Of a stretch of DNA of 64,000 nt, positions 33,681 through 43,395 are shown piece by piece. This DNA is from Pseudobythopirellula maris (GTDB lineage Bacteria; Planctomycetota; Planctomycetia; Pirellulales; Lacipirellulaceae). Within the stretch, counting starts at the first letter, position 1, and every line of letters starts with the position of its first letter. The stretch covers positions 1,054,001 to 1,118,000 of the forward strand of contig NZ_SJPQ01000001.1 in NCBI RefSeq assembly GCF_007859945.1. Reading direction: 5' to 3'. The notes under the pieces were generated by a model. The model did no database searches. It was not told the DNA's origin and saw only the letters and a program-made list of their open reading frames with translations. The position numbers and the translations under genes are program-made.

Positions 33681-36600
33681 CTAGGATAGCAGAGCGGCGT
33701 TGTCGATAAAGACGCGGATGCTCTCGTAAAACGCAGACAGCATCGGCAGGATCACGAACAGCAGCACCGCGAAGCCCGTGAACGTACCAAGCTCGGTGAG
33801 TGTCGGTCGGCGGTAGGCCATGCTGTACATGCAGGGGATCACCACCAGCGTGAGCACCGTGGAAAACGCCAGGCCGAACACCACCGCGCCGGTGAGCGGC
33901 TGCCAGAACTCGGCGCCGCCGGAGATGTTGAGCATCAGCGGCAGCAGGCCGCCGCAGGTCGTCACGGTGGTGAGCAGCACCGGTCGCAGGCGGTGGACGC
34001 CGGCCTGCATGAGCGCCTCGCGCACGTCGAGGCCGTCGCGGCGGGCCTGGTTCGTGAAGTCGACCAGCACGATCGCGTCGTTCACGACGATGCCGGTGAG
34101 GCTCACCAGGCCGATGAACGTGGCCAGGCTGAACGGGAAGCCGGTGGCCCACATGCCCAAGACCACGCCGATGAACGAGAGCGGCACGGCGCCCATGACC
34201 ACGGCGCTTTGGCGGAGGCTGTTGAACTGGATCGCGAGGATCGCGGCGATCAGGACCACGGCGATGATCATGCTCCAGAGCAGGTAGCCGAAGTTCTTGT
34301 CGCGTTCGTCGTTCTCGCCCGTGAACTCGGCCTGCACCCCCTCGGCCTGGGTGGCGACCGCCCCGACATACGCCTTAGGAAAGCCCTCGAGCATCATCTC
34401 GCCCGACTTGAGCCCCTCGAAGCCGAGCTCGGGGAGGATTTCGCTCGACAGGATCTCGAAGACTTGGGCCGCGGTGAGCGGCTCGTTCACGTTGCACTTG
34501 GCCACGACGGCTCGGTTGCGGTCGTAGCGGTTGATGCTGTACAGCCCGGTGTCGCGCCGCAGCTCGGCGACCGAGCCGATCGACGCCTTGCGGCCGTCGG
34601 GGCCGGTGAGCATCAGCCGCTCGATGTCGTGCGGGCTGCTGCGGAACTCGCCGGCGAGTTGGATGCGCAGGTCGACGTCTTCGTCGTCGAGTGTGATCTG
34701 GATGCGGTTGTCGCCGGCGATGGCGATCTGCACCGCCGCGGCGATCTGGGCCTCGGTCATGCCGAACAGGCCGACGACCTCGGGCTTGGGCTCGATGATC
34801 AGCTCGGGGCTGTCGGGGCGGTAGTCGGTCGTCACGTCGACCGCTCCGCGGATTCCTTTCATGCGCTCGGTGATGCGCTCGGCGACGGCGCCCATCTGAT
34901 CGAGGTTGTCGCCGGTGAGCCGCACGGACACCTCGGCCCCGCCGGGGGGGCCGTCTTGCACTTCCTCGATGGTGAACGTCATGCCGGGCAGCGGCTTGAT
35001 GTTCTCACGCAGGTAGCGGATGACGTCGGCCTGTTCGACCGAGCGGTCCATCGGCGGGAGCATCTCGACCTGCACCTGGCCGAACTCCGGTCCGGAGGCG
35101 GGGTCGTCGTCGACGCGCATCGCCAGCCCGCCGGACGAGCCGACCGACGTGACGTAATGCTTCAGCGCCCCCGTGTCGCGCCAACGCTCCAGGGGCTTGG
35201 TGATCACGCGCGACGCCTCGAGCGTCTCCTCGATGCTGTAGCCCAGCGGCAGCTCGTAGCGGACGATGAACTGTCCGCGGTCGCTGGTGGGGAAGAAGTT
35301 GAATCCCAAGTGGCCGATCAGGATCTTGGCGCCCCACAACGCCAGGATGCACCACACGATCACCATGCCGCGGTGGTCCAGTGCGAACCGCAGCGAGCGG
35401 GCGTAGGTGCGGGTGAAGAAACCGAAGTGGTGGAAGTCGCTGTGGCTGAGGTCCTCGCCGCCGCCGGCGGGGTCGGCCGCCTTGGGCTGCTTGCCGTACC
35501 AGCGCGCCGCCAGGGTGGGGATCACGAAGTGGTCGACCAAGATCGAGCCAATGAGCGCGACGCTCACCACCTTGGGCATCACCGACATGAAGTCGCCCAT
35601 GATGCCGGGCACCAGCAGCATCGGCAGGAAGGCGGCCACGGTGGTGAGGTCGGCGGCGATGACCGGCACGCCGACCTCCTCGATGCCGTCCTTGGCCGCC
35701 CGGTCGGGGTCTTTGCCCATCTCGATGTGGCGGTGGATGTTCTCGGCGACGATGATCGCCCCGTCGACGACCATGCCGAGCACGAGGATGAAGCTGAAGA
35801 TCACCATGTTCGACACCGGGATGCCGGCGAAGAACAGGAAGATGAGGGCCACCGCCATGCTGAACGGGATGGCGATCAGCACCAGCACCGAGATCCTCAG
35901 GCCCATGGTCCAGGCCAAGATCACCAGCACCAAAAGGGCCCCGAAGATCGCGCTCGAGCCGAGCACGCGGAACATCACCCAGATCTCCTGCGAGGCGTCG
36001 CGGGTGATCGAGAACGTGAGGTCGGGGTAACGCTCGCGGAGGCTGTCGACCATCTCACGCACCGCCACGGCGGCGCCGAGCGAGTTGATGTCGGCCTCCT
36101 TGTTGACGATGATCGTCGCCCCGGCGTGGCCGTCGAACTCGGCGAGGTTCTTCACCCGGCGGTAGCCGTCGACCACCGTGGCCACGTCCGAGACCCGCAC
36201 CACGCGGTCGGCGTGGCGGGTGACGACCGCGCTACGGATGTCGTCGACGCCGCGGAGCTTGGTCTCGTTGCGGATGCTGCGGTCGAAGCTGCCGGTCTCG
36301 AAGGCGCCGGCGGGGAGCTCGGCGTGGAAGTCGGCCAGCGACTGACGCAGCTGGGCGAGCGACACGCCGTACTCGGCCGCCAAGTCGGGGTGGATGTCGA
36401 CCTGGATCTCGCGTTCTTTGCCGCCGAACAGCTGGGTGTTGGCCACGCCGTCGACCGTCTCGATCTGGTCCTGCACGTCCTCGGCGATCTGCTTGAGCGC
36501 CCGGTCGTCGAACCCCGCCGGCGGGGTGATGTTGACCAGCATCAGCGGCATGTTCTCGAAGTCCATGTCGGTGACCACCGGCTGCACCTCGCGGCCGGCG

Positions 36601-36959
36601 GGCAGCTCGTTGCGGATGCGGTCGACGAGGTCTTTGACTTCGCGGCGGGCGTCGTCGGGGTCGACGCCGTCGAGGAACACGACCTGCGTGACCGAGGAGC
36701 CGCGCATGCTGGTCGAAGCCATGAAGTCGACCGCTTGCAGCTCGGTGAGCGCGTCTTCGATCTTGCGGGCGATCTCGTTCTCGGCCTCGCTCGGCTGCGA
36801 GTCGGGGTACGGCACGGCGACCAGGATCACCGCCTTGGTGATCGCCGGCGAGAGCTGCACGGGGGTCTGCACCGCGGCGAAGACCGCTAGCAGCACGACC
36901 ATGAGCGTCATCACGCCCACCATGCGCGGCCGGTCGATGGCGGCTTCGCTGATCTTCAT
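33681..36959 (-). CDS. RND family efflux pump, inner-membrane permease
   Basis: This ~1,092-residue protein has AcrB/HAE-1-type architecture: a first membrane helix ([20 protein letters not shown]), a large porter loop, the membrane block with [19 protein letters not shown] (proton-relay segment), and a second repeat ending in [20 protein letters not shown]. It uses proton motive force to export drugs, lipids or other small molecules with the adaptor encoded upstream. No TolC-like outer-membrane gene is adjacent. Start ATG 36959; an upstream in-frame extension of 14 residues is not supported. A nested palindrome separates it from the adaptor gene. Confidence 0.93.
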   Translation of the reverse strand: MKISEAAIDRPRMVGVMTLMVVLLAVFAAVQTPVQLSPAITKAVILVAVPYPDSQPSEAENEIARKIEDALTELQAVDFMASTSMRGSSVTQVVFLDGVDPDDARREVKDLVDRIRNELPAGREVQPVVTDMDFENMPLMLVNITPPAGFDDRALKQIAEDVQDQIETVDGVANTQLFGGKEREIQVDIHPDLAAEYGVSLAQLRQSLADFHAELPAGAFETGSFDRSIRNETKLRGVDDIRSAVVTRHADRVVRVSDVATVVDGYRRVKNLAEFDGHAGATIIVNKEADINSLGAAVAVREMVDSLRERYPDLTFSITRDASQEIWVMFRVLGSSAIFGALLVLVILAWTMGLRISVLVLIAIPFSMAVALIFLFFAGIPVSNMVIFSFILVLGMVVDGAIIVAENIHRHIEMGKDPDRAAKDGIEEVGVPVIAADLTTVAAFLPMLLVPGIMGDFMSVMPKVVSVALIGSILVDHFVIPTLAARWYGKQPKAADPAGGGEDLSHSDFHHFGFFTRTYARSLRFALDHRGMVIVWCILALWGAKILIGHLGFNFFPTSDRGQFIVRYELPLGYSIEETLEASRVITKPLERWRDTGALKHYVTSVGSSGGLAMRVDDDPASGPEFGQVQVEMLPPMDRSVEQADVIRYLRENIKPLPGMTFTIEEVQDGPPGGAEVSVRLTGDNLDQMGAVAERITERMKGIRGAVDVTTDYRPDSPELIIEPKPEVVGLFGMTEAQIAAAVQIAIAGDNRIQITLDDEDVDLRIQLAGEFRSSPHDIERLMLTGPDGRKASIGSVAELRRDTGLYSINRYDRNRAVVAKCNVNEPLTAAQVFEILSSEILPELGFEGLKSGEMMLEGFPKAYVGAVATQAEGVQAEFTGENDERDKNFGYLLWSMIIAVVLIAAILAIQFNSLRQSAVVMGAVPLSFIGVVLGMWATGFPFSLATFIGLVSLTGIVVNDAIVLVDFTNQARRDGLDVREALMQAGVHRLRPVLLTTVTTCGGLLPLMLNISGGAEFWQPLTGAVVFGLAFSTVLTLVVIPCMYSMAYRRPTLTELGTFTGFAVLLFVILPMLSAFYESIRVFIDNAALLS

Positions 36960-36992
36960 GGGCGGGCTAATGACGTTGGGAAAAAAGGAGAG

Positions 36993-37134
36993 AACCGCCA
37001 AGACGCTAAGGAGAAATCTTGACAGGATCGACAGGGTTCACGGGATCAAGTTCGCCCCGGCAACTTCTTGCCCCGTCGATCTTGTTGATCCTGTCGGAGC
37101 ATGCTTTCTGGGCGTCCTTGGCGACTCGGCGGTT
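36993..37134. repeat. Nested inverted repeat between adaptor and RND genes (AACCGCCAAG outer, GACAGGAT inner)
   Basis: Outer arms are 36993-37010 (aaccgccaagacgctaag) and 37112-37134 (ending actcggcggtt). Inner arms are 37019-37050 (ttgacaggatcgacagggtt...) and 37075-37095 (gtcgatcttgttgatcctgt...). It fills the gap between two genes that should be expressed together, so it may act as a partial terminator or an mRNA stabiliser. Confidence 0.92.
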
Positions 37135-37135
37135 A

Positions 37136-38416
37136 CTACAGTCGGCCGGCGGTGAAATTGGATTCGGTGGGCTCTTCCTCGCTGTCGATCAGCCGCACCA
37201 GTTGGCCGTCGGCCAGTCGCTGGTGGCCGCGGACCACGAGGTTGCTCAGTTCGACCTCGCCCGCCGGCACGAGCACCTCCTGGCCGAGATCGACGAGCCG
37301 CGCGAGGTCGACGCGGCGGGCCCGCCAGACGTCGGTCGGTTGGCTGTCCCAGAACATCACCTGCATCGGCTCGGTCTGGCGATCGACGGTGAACAGGTAC
37401 GACTTACCCGAGCGGAACAGCACCGCCGTTTCCGGCAGCCGGTAGGCGAGCAGGCGATCGGTGACGATCTCGGCCGTGGCGATCATGCCGGCCCGCAGGC
37501 GGTTCTCTTCGTTGGGGATGCGGATCTCGATGTCGAACAACCCGGTCGTTTCGTGGGCCGTTTGCGCGATGCGGTAAACCTCGGCGTCGATTCTGTCGTA
37601 GCGGGCGCCGTACACGTCGCGGCCCTCGAGCTGCACGCGGGCCCGGAACACGCCGTCCTCGGGGTCACGGAGCGGGCCGCGGCGCGCCTCGGCGACCGCC
37701 CGCAGGCGGGACTGAAGCTCCAAGACTCGCGACTCGGGAACACCGACCACGAGGAGCAGGTCGCGGTTCTCGATGACCTCGAACACCGCGTCGTTGGCGC
37801 CGACCGACTCGCCCGCTTCGACCATCCGCCGCGAGATCACGCCGTCGACCGGGGAGACGATCGCCGAATCCTCGAGGTTCTTGACCGCCATCTCCTGACC
37901 CGCTTTGGCCAGGGCGAGCGTGGTGAGATACTCTTGGTACTCCGAATCGGTCAACGCCCCGCTGTTGAGCTCCCTGAGCCGACGGGCCCGCTGCATGTCG
38001 CTGGCCGCTTGCTCGTACTGGGCCACCGCCTCACTCTGGCGGGCGCGGAGCACGCGGTCGTCGAGCCGCGCCAGCACTTGGCCGGCGGAGACCCGGTCGC
38101 CATCGTCGAGCGGCGCCCCGGCTTCGTTGACGCCCAACTCCAGCACCCGGCCGCCGATCTCGAAGCCCAGCGTGTAAGTCTCCCACGGTTCGATGCGGCC
38201 GCTGAACTTGACCGTGACGTCGCAGAGCCGTGGCTCCGCGTCGATGGCCACGACCGGCGTCTTGGACGCCACGGTGGGCGAGGGCGCCGCCACCTCCGAG
38301 CCGGAGACCGTCGTCCCGTCGCTCTTGGAGCTGACCCACCACATCGCCGCAAAGGCGGCGACCGTGAGCAGCACCAAAAAACCGAAGCGACCGAAGCGGG
38401 CGAGCGACTTACGCAT
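37136..38416 (-). CDS. RND efflux periplasmic adaptor (membrane fusion protein)
   Basis: This 426-residue protein is anchored by one N-terminal helix (FGFLVLLTVAAFAAMWWV). It has the HlyD/AcrA plan: a first lipoyl half (FEIGGRVLELGVNEAGAPL), a coiled-coil hairpin (about residues 125-175), a second lipoyl half (IVSPVDGVISRRMVEAGE), and beta-barrel/membrane-proximal domains. It links the RND pump to an outer-membrane channel. It is the first gene of the minus-strand group adaptor-RND-mnmE, with a candidate promoter at 38513-38542. Confidence 0.92.
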   Translation of the reverse strand: MRKSLARFGRFGFLVLLTVAAFAAMWWVSSKSDGTTVSGSEVAAPSPTVASKTPVVAIDAEPRLCDVTVKFSGRIEPWETYTLGFEIGGRVLELGVNEAGAPLDDGDRVSAGQVLARLDDRVLRARQSEAVAQYEQAASDMQRARRLRELNSGALTDSEYQEYLTTLALAKAGQEMAVKNLEDSAIVSPVDGVISRRMVEAGESVGANDAVFEVIENRDLLLVVGVPESRVLELQSRLRAVAEARRGPLRDPEDGVFRARVQLEGRDVYGARYDRIDAEVYRIAQTAHETTGLFDIEIRIPNEENRLRAGMIATAEIVTDRLLAYRLPETAVLFRSGKSYLFTVDRQTEPMQVMFWDSQPTDVWRARRVDLARLVDLGQEVLVPAGEVELSNLVVRGHQRLADGQLVRLIDSEEEPTESNFTAGRL

Positions 38417-38512
38417 GGAATATTGAAAACGCGGGAGGGCAAGGCGAGGGCGGCGGCGGCGGCGCTAATCCGTCAGACGCTAGCGGCCTAAGGCGCCGGT
38501 GGGCAGGCTTTT

Positions 38513-38542
38513 ATAATACGCATTCAACCACCGATCGAACAA
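38513..38542 (-). promoter_or_regulatory. Candidate sigma-70 promoter of the efflux operon
   Basis: On the minus strand, TTGTTC (38537-38542) is 18 bases from TATTAT (38513-38518). The -10 box matches 5 of 6 and the -35 box only 3 of 6. It lies about 95 bases before the adaptor ATG in a locally AT-rich patch. Confidence 0.4.
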
Positions 38543-38642
38543 CGGGACATTCTGTCGCGGATCGCCGCCGGATCGCGTCGAGCCATTGCTTGCCGTGAAG
38601 AAGATGGGACTCAAGAGGCGTATATGAGTTCGAAAGAACGAG

Positions 38643-38720
38643 ACCACGGATCACACGGATGGGCACGGATGAATCGAGGCAGCCCTCACCCGAGTTATCC
38701 GATCCGTGGAATCCGCGGTT
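38643..38720. repeat. Intergenic inverted repeat with ACCACGGAT word
   Basis: The left arm 38643-38670 (accacggatcacacggatgg...) pairs with the right arm 38697-38720 (ending ccgcggtt), followed by six T on the plus strand. It lies in the 336-base gap between the efflux adaptor and the DUF167 gene. No gene is seen elsewhere in that gap. Confidence 0.8.
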
Positions 38721-38752
38721 TTTTATCTTCGTGCCCTTTCATGGCCATCCCT

Positions 38753-39061
38753 TCAAAATTTCGCTGCGATCGCCTCGCGCGCTGCGTCGCGTTCCAGCCC
38801 CCGGACAAGCAACCGCTTCTGCGGGTTCGTGGCGCCGGCCGCCAGCTCCACTCGGCTCGCGGCGACGCCGAAGAAATCGGCGAGCACCGCGGCGATAGCT
38901 TTGTTCGCCTTGCCCTTTTCGGGGGCCGCCGAGACGGCGACCCTCAGCCTCCCCTGCCGCACGCCGAGCACCCCCTCGCGCCGCGCGCCGGCGTGGGCCA
39001 GCACGGGAACGACGACCCCCTCGTCGTGCTCACGCAGGTCGACTTGCTCGCCGTCGCTCAT
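38753..39061 (-). CDS. DUF167 family protein (YggU-like)
   Basis: This 102-residue protein carries the family signature RLRVAVSAAPEKGKANKAIA and ends with VELAAGATNPQKRLLVRGL. The fold of E. coli YggU is known, but its function is not. The ATG at 39061 overlaps the stop of the CPBP protease gene (ATGA). The same open frame continues far upstream, but that part is only the alternate frame of the CPBP gene. Confidence 0.88.
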   Translation of the reverse strand: MSDGEQVDLREHDEGVVVPVLAHAGARREGVLGVRQGRLRVAVSAAPEKGKANKAIAAVLADFFGVAASRVELAAGATNPQKRLLVRGLERDAAREAIAAKF

Positions 39062-40083
39062 GGCGCTACGGGTACAAGATCGAGGTCGAGGTCCTGCGAT
39101 TTGAGCAGCGCCCACGCCATCGTCAGCGACAGAGCGTTGAACACCGCGTGCAGGACCAAACACGGGAGCACACGGTGGGTGCGTTGGTAGATATAGCCGA
39201 GCACCAAACCGAGCACGAACAACGGCGCCGGCGCCGAGCCTTGGCCCTGGTGGGTGAGCGCCCACAAGAGCGAAGAAATCACGATCGGCGCCCACGCCGT
39301 GCGTGGCGTGGAGATCGGCGCTAGCGGCACGAAGTCGTCGCCCCACCCCGCCTCGTCGTCGAGCGGCTCGTCGGAGCCCTCCTCCAACGGTTCGGCGTGT
39401 TGCCCTGCTCGCTCTTCTTCCGATTGCTCGGCGAGCGGTTCTTCTTCCAGCCGGCGGCCGAGAACGTCGGGCCGCTCCAGATAGCCCTGCATCAGCACGC
39501 GGAAGATATACTCTTCGACGATCGGCGCCATCACGACCGCCGCAAATGCGATCACCGACCAAACGCTCAACCCGGGACGATCGAGCAACTTTTCGAGAAG
39601 CGAGTGCTTCGGCGGCTCGACGTACTGGGCCAGCACGGTCGACACGAGGTAGACCGGCACGAGCGACGCGAAGACGCCCATAACGCCCAGTCGCACGTCG
39701 CCCGCCACGCGCCGCAGGCCGCCGGCCAGACCGAGGTCGCTCGCCTTGGCGCCCGACTCTTGCCAGACCCAGCCGAGAGCGCCGAGCAGCACGACGAAAG
39801 AGAACACGATCGCCGCCGCCAGGTTGCCGATGAAGGCAAGATCGTCGAGCGTCTCGGCGGGCTCGCCCCCGCCCGCCAGGGTGCCGAGCGTCGCGAGCAC
39901 CAGCAGCAGGAGCCCGGGCGCCATGCCGACCGCGTTCCACGGGACCGGCCGACGCGGCTCGAAAGGGAGCACGCAGCCGTCGCGCATCCGGTTGACGAAC
40001 GCCGATGTCCAGACCATGAAGCCGGCCACGGCCACAAGCGCCGCGTAGACCGGCAACCAAACAGGCTGGGGGAGATCGTTCAC
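39058..40083 (-). CDS. CPBP family intramembrane glutamic endopeptidase
   Basis: This 341-residue membrane protein has about eight hydrophobic segments. Protease motif 1 is IVEEYIFR (Glu190, Glu191, Arg195), motif 2 is ALTHQGQG (His278), and motif 3 is LHAVFNALS. An unusual acidic insert of about 45 residues (roughly 205-250, rich in Glu/Asp) lies between motifs 1 and 2. Bacterial members act in protein maturation or bacteriocin self-immunity; the substrate here is unknown. Start GTG at 40083 overlaps the pgsA stop (GTGA), and the stop overlaps DUF167, so three genes are translationally coupled. Confidence 0.9.
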   Translation of the reverse strand: MNDLPQPVWLPVYAALVAVAGFMVWTSAFVNRMRDGCVLPFEPRRPVPWNAVGMAPGLLLLVLATLGTLAGGGEPAETLDDLAFIGNLAAAIVFSFVVLLGALGWVWQESGAKASDLGLAGGLRRVAGDVRLGVMGVFASLVPVYLVSTVLAQYVEPPKHSLLEKLLDRPGLSVWSVIAFAAVVMAPIVEEYIFRVLMQGYLERPDVLGRRLEEEPLAEQSEEERAGQHAEPLEEGSDEPLDDEAGWGDDFVPLAPISTPRTAWAPIVISSLLWALTHQGQGSAPAPLFVLGLVLGYIYQRTHRVLPCLVLHAVFNALSLTMAWALLKSQDLDLDLVPVAP

Positions 40084-40700
40084 GGCGCCTCATTGTCGGT
40101 AGCGGCCGAGCGAGTCATCCGCAGCGCGGCGGCCACGTAGCCCCAGCCGGAGTAGATCGTCAGCGCGAGGGCGATCCACACCAACACGTCGGTCGTCAGA
40201 CCGAAGGGGCGGAGCGATTCGGCCGGCCGGCCGGCCGCCGCCAGCCAGAGCGTCAGCAGGCTAAAACCCGCGGCCGCGCATTGGAACACCATCTTCCACT
40301 TGCCGACCCACTGGGCCGAGAAGTCGCCGCCGGCGGCCTCGATGAAGCTCCGCAGCGCTGTGACGAGCATCTCGCGGGCGGTCACCACGACCGCGACCCA
40401 CGCGGGCACGTGCGAGCCGGGCTGGGCGGCGAGCATGATGAACACGCCGCAAATGATGATCTTGTCGGCGAACGGGTCGAGCACCCGACCGATCTTGGTG
40501 ATCTGGTTGAAGCGGCGGGCCCAGTAGCCATCGAGCCAGTCGGTGCCGGCCGCCACGACAAACAGCACGAGCGCCGTGAAGTACCAGCCCACGTGGATCG
40601 CCGCGAAGCAGACGCCCGACAGCACGAGCCGGGCGATCGTCAGCTGGTTCGGCACGTTCCGCAGGCTGCCGAGCGGCACGTTATCGGGAGTTCCGTTCAT
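40080..40700 (-). CDS. pgsA: CDP-diacylglycerol-glycerol-3-phosphate 3-phosphatidyltransferase
   Basis: This 206-residue membrane enzyme makes phosphatidylglycerol-phosphate, the committed step to phosphatidylglycerol. The CDP-alcohol phosphotransferase motif is intact: DWLDGYWARRF, then GRVLDPFADK, with the four Asp residues in place. It opens with SLRNVPNQLTIARLVLS, typical of PgsA. Start ATG at 40700. It heads the pgsA-CPBP-DUF167 group. Confidence 0.92.
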   Translation of the reverse strand: MNGTPDNVPLGSLRNVPNQLTIARLVLSGVCFAAIHVGWYFTALVLFVVAAGTDWLDGYWARRFNQITKIGRVLDPFADKIIICGVFIMLAAQPGSHVPAWVAVVVTAREMLVTALRSFIEAAGGDFSAQWVGKWKMVFQCAAAGFSLLTLWLAAAGRPAESLRPFGLTTDVLVWIALALTIYSGWGYVAAALRMTRSAATDNEAP

Positions 40701-40724
40701 GGCCTCAAGCTTATACGGAAGACA

Positions 40725-40857
40725 GCCCACGAATAAGCGCGGATGGGGACGAATGCTGAGAAGGGAGAATGAGCAGCGACAAGCTCTTCCTCTGCTGGGA
40801 GACGAAGCGGCGGGCGATCAATCAGGCGATTCGCTTCCATTCACACGTACCCGTGAC
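40725..40857. repeat. Degenerate inverted repeat with CCCACGAATA word
   Basis: The left part 40725-40755 (gcccacgaataagcgcggat...) and right part 40828-40857 (gattcgcttccattcacacg...) resemble the inner arms of the elements at 30324 and 31326 but pair poorly. It fills the gap between pgsA and rimO and looks like a decayed copy. Confidence 0.6.
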
Positions 40858-40863
40858 CAGCCT

Positions 40864-42252
40864 TCACCGCGCATCGCCAACCGCCACGGCGACCAAGTCG
40901 TAACCGCTGCGAGCGACGATCTCGCACGGCACGATCTGCCCCGGCTTGAGGCCTTCGCCGGTGACGAACGTTGCGCAGTCGACGTCCGGGGCGTCGGCCG
41001 CGGTGCGGCCGATCCAGGCCGTGGGCTCGTCGGGCACGGGGCCATCGATCAGCACGTCGCACTGGCGGCCGACTTGGGCGTCGCCCCAGTCGAAGGCGAC
41101 CTGCTGCTGGATCGCCATCAGCGTGTCGCGCCGCTCGGCTTTGACCTCTTCTGGCAAGTGATTCGGCAACCGCGCCGCCGGCGTGTCGGGCTCCAGCGAG
41201 TAGGTGAACACGCCGAGGCGCTCGAACCGCGCCTCGGCGATCCATTCGGCCAGTTCGGCGAAGTCCTCGTCGGTCTCGCCCGGGAAGCCGGCGATCAGCG
41301 TCGTGCGCATCACGACGCCCGGGATCCGCTCGCGGAGCTTGGCGACCAGCTCCTTGGTCGGCGCCGCCGACACGCGACGCTGCATCCGCTTGAGCATCCG
41401 GTCGCTGATGTGCTGCAACGGCATGTCGAGATACGGCACGATCCGCTCGCTGCCGGCGATCAGGTCGATCAGCTCGTCGGTGAAGTACATCGGGTAGAGG
41501 TACATCAGCCGGATCCACTCGAGCCCTTCGACCTTCTCCAGCTCGCGGAGCAGCTCGACCAGGCGCGGCTCGCCGTACAGATCCATGCCGTAGTACGTGG
41601 TGTCTTGGGCCACGACAACCAGCTCGCGAACGCCCGCGGCGGCCAACTCCTTGGCCTCGGCCACGACCTCTTCGATCGGTTTGGTGGCGTGCTTGCCGCG
41701 CATCTTGGGGATCGCGCAGAACGTGCAGAGGCGATCACACCCCTCGGAGATCTTCAGGTACGCGAAGTGGTTGGGGGTGATCCGCAGGCGGCCTTGGTCG
41801 GCGAGCGGCTTGGCCGGCGCCGGGCGGAACACCAGCCGCTGCTCTTCGAGCCCGCCAACCAGCCGGTCGGCGATCTTCGTCACCTCGTCGCGGCCGAACA
41901 CGCCGATCAGGTGATCGATCTCCGGGCGGTGCTCCAGGAGCAGCTCCTTCTGCCGCTCGGCCAAACAGCCCGAGACGATCAGCCCGCGCAGCTTGCCCTG
42001 GCGCTTGAGGTCCAGCATCTCGTCGATCGAGGCGAACGACTCCTGGCGGGCCGACTCGATGAAGCCGCAGGTGTTCACCACCGCGAAGTCGGCGCCGACC
42101 GGGTCGTTGACCAACTCGTAGCCCTCCAGCCGCAGCATGCCGAGCATCCGCTCGCTGTCAACGGTGTTCTTGGGGCAGCCCAAGCTGATAAAGGCGTACC
42201 GCCCCTTGGGGCCGGCGGCGCGCTCGAGTTCGTTGGTGAAGGTCTGAGTCAA
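40864..42252 (-). CDS. rimO: Ribosomal protein uS12 methylthiotransferase RimO
   Basis: This is a radical SAM enzyme that adds a methylthio group to the conserved Asp of ribosomal protein S12. It has the N-terminal MTTase domain ([18 protein letters not shown]), the radical SAM cluster motif [17 protein letters not shown], and a C-terminal TRAM-like domain ([20 protein letters not shown]). The start is uncertain. The frame is open to 42597, through repeat sequence, but the TTG at 42252 gives 462 residues, the normal size. The variant [22 protein letters not shown] is characteristic of RimO rather than MiaB. Confidence 0.93.
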   Translation of the reverse strand: MTQTFTNELERAAGPKGRYAFISLGCPKNTVDSERMLGMLRLEGYELVNDPVGADFAVVNTCGFIESARQESFASIDEMLDLKRQGKLRGLIVSGCLAERQKELLLEHRPEIDHLIGVFGRDEVTKIADRLVGGLEEQRLVFRPAPAKPLADQGRLRITPNHFAYLKISEGCDRLCTFCAIPKMRGKHATKPIEEVVAEAKELAAAGVRELVVVAQDTTYYGMDLYGEPRLVELLRELEKVEGLEWIRLMYLYPMYFTDELIDLIAGSERIVPYLDMPLQHISDRMLKRMQRRVSAAPTKELVAKLRERIPGVVMRTTLIAGFPGETDEDFAELAEWIAEARFERLGVFTYSLEPDTPAARLPNHLPEEVKAERRDTLMAIQQQVAFDWGDAQVGRQCDVLIDGPVPDEPTAWIGRTAADAPDVDCATFVTGEGLKPGQIVPCEIVARSGYDLVAVAVGDAR

Positions 42253-42372
42253 AGGGCGGGCGTTGGATAGGGGAAGGCGTTGGGCGTCGACCGACCCCTC
42301 ATTGTGCCGTTCGCCGCCCGTTAGTGACAAGCGGTGAAACGACAAATCTGCTTGCAACCGTGGCCACCGAAT

Positions 42373-42378
42373 AGTATA
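42373..42378 (-). promoter_or_regulatory. Candidate -10 box upstream of rimO
   Basis: TATACT on the minus strand lies in a short AT-rich island, 5 of 6 matches to the -10 consensus. No good -35 box is seen at 16-18 bases. If it is real, transcription starts near 42366, which excludes an ATG start at 42381 and favours the TTG at 42252. Confidence 0.3.
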
Positions 42379-42402
42379 CATAACTACACTACCCTGTTTG
42401 AG

Positions 42403-42567
42403 AACCGCCAAGTCGCAAGGACGCCAAGACGAAATAGACAGGATTACAGGATTGGGAAGGGACCGACAGGAAAAGGCGGATGGAAGGGATCCCGTCGATC
42501 CCTTTCTGATCCTGTAATCCTGTCCATTCGTTTCTTTCCCTTCCTGGCGTCCTAGGCGACTTGGCGG
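42403..42567. repeat. Three-level nested inverted repeat between rimO and the IrrE-type gene
   Basis: Outer arms are 42403-42429 (aaccgccaagtcgcaaggac...) and 42544-42567. Middle arms 42437-42452 (gacaggattacaggat) and 42509-42524 are a perfect 16-base inversion. An inner pair of aagggaccgacagg type lies near 42457-42470 and 42490-42504. It sits between divergent genes. Confidence 0.93.
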
Positions 42568-42612
42568 CACCCCCCCCCGCTTCCCCAATCCCTTCAAGCG
42601 AGTTCAGCCGCC

Positions 42613-43395
42613 ATGTTGTCCGAGCTCACGCACGAGGAGCACTCCGCGGCGCTCGACCGCTGTGCCGAAGACCTGCTATGGGAGGCGGCGGTCGACGCCC
42701 CACCGGTCGACGCCTTCCGGCTAGCCAGGCGGCTGGGCATTGTGGTGACGGGCGACGCGTCGTTGGCCGGCCGGGCGCGACGCGTCGGCTACCGCCGTCC
42801 AACAACGGCGGGGCGTTTCGCGGCGCCGCTGGCCGGCGCGATCGCCCTGGCCAACGAGGCGCGGCCCGAGCGGCGGCAGTGGGCCGTGGCCCACGAGGTC
42901 GGCGAGCACGTCGCGCACCGGGTGTTCGACCTGCTGGGGGTCGACCCGCGCGAGGCGTCGCCCACCGCACGCGAGTCGACCGCCAATGGCCTGGCCGGTC
43001 GGCTGCTGCTGCCGCGCCGGTGGTTCCTTGAGGCGGCCGCCCACAGCGGCGCCGACCTGCTGGCAATCAAGGCGGTCTTCACGACCGCGAGCCACGAGCT
43101 CGTCGCCCGCCGGCTGCTGGAGTGCTGGCCGGAGCCGCTCGTCGTGACGGTGTTCGACAACGACGGCGTGACGTGGCGGCGCTCGAACGCCACGCTCGGC
43201 CCGCCCGAGCTGTCGGCCGCCGAGCTGGTCTGCCAGCGCGAGGCGCGGCTCACCGGCGAGCCGTTTGCCTGCGAGGACCGCACGAACGCCTCCGCCGGCG
43301 GCTGCGCCCGCTGCTGGCCGTTGCACGAGCCGGGGTGGCGAAGGGAGATCCTGGTGACCGAGCTGAGCGGCGCCTTTCAGTTCGGAGCGCGGTAG
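42613..43395 (+). CDS. ImmA/IrrE family metallo-endopeptidase
   Basis: This 260-residue protein has the zinc protease motif WAVAHEVGEH (His94, Glu95, His98) and the third-ligand segment ESTANGLAGRLLLP (Glu121). The trailing VFTTASHELVARRLL matches the IrrE/ImmA family. Such proteases cleave a repressor (ImmR in mobile elements, DdrO in Deinococcus). No HTH repressor gene is adjacent. The C-terminal ~80 residues contain Cys-rich CEDRTNASAGGCARCWPLH, which could bind metal. Its 3' end overlaps the convergent gene by 19 bases. Confidence 0.88.
   Translation: MLSELTHEEHSAALDRCAEDLLWEAAVDAPPVDAFRLARRLGIVVTGDASLAGRARRVGYRRPTTAGRFAAPLAGAIALANEARPERRQWAVAHEVGEHVAHRVFDLLGVDPREASPTARESTANGLAGRLLLPRRWFLEAAAHSGADLLAIKAVFTTASHELVARRLLECWPEPLVVTVFDNDGVTWRRSNATLGPPELSAAELVCQREARLTGEPFACEDRTNASAGGCARCWPLHEPGWRREILVTELSGAFQFGAR

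Noticed and set aside
33993-36890. A 965-residue open frame on the plus strand opposite the RND pump gene
   Set aside because: It is antisense to a clear RND permease with intact family motifs, and its product is low-complexity Asp/His/Arg/Gly-rich sequence. Long antisense frames are expected at this GC content.
42253-42597. N-terminal extension of RimO through the repeat region
   Set aside because: The extra ~115 residues translate palindromic repeat sequence, match nothing in the RimO family, and would make the protein far longer than usual.
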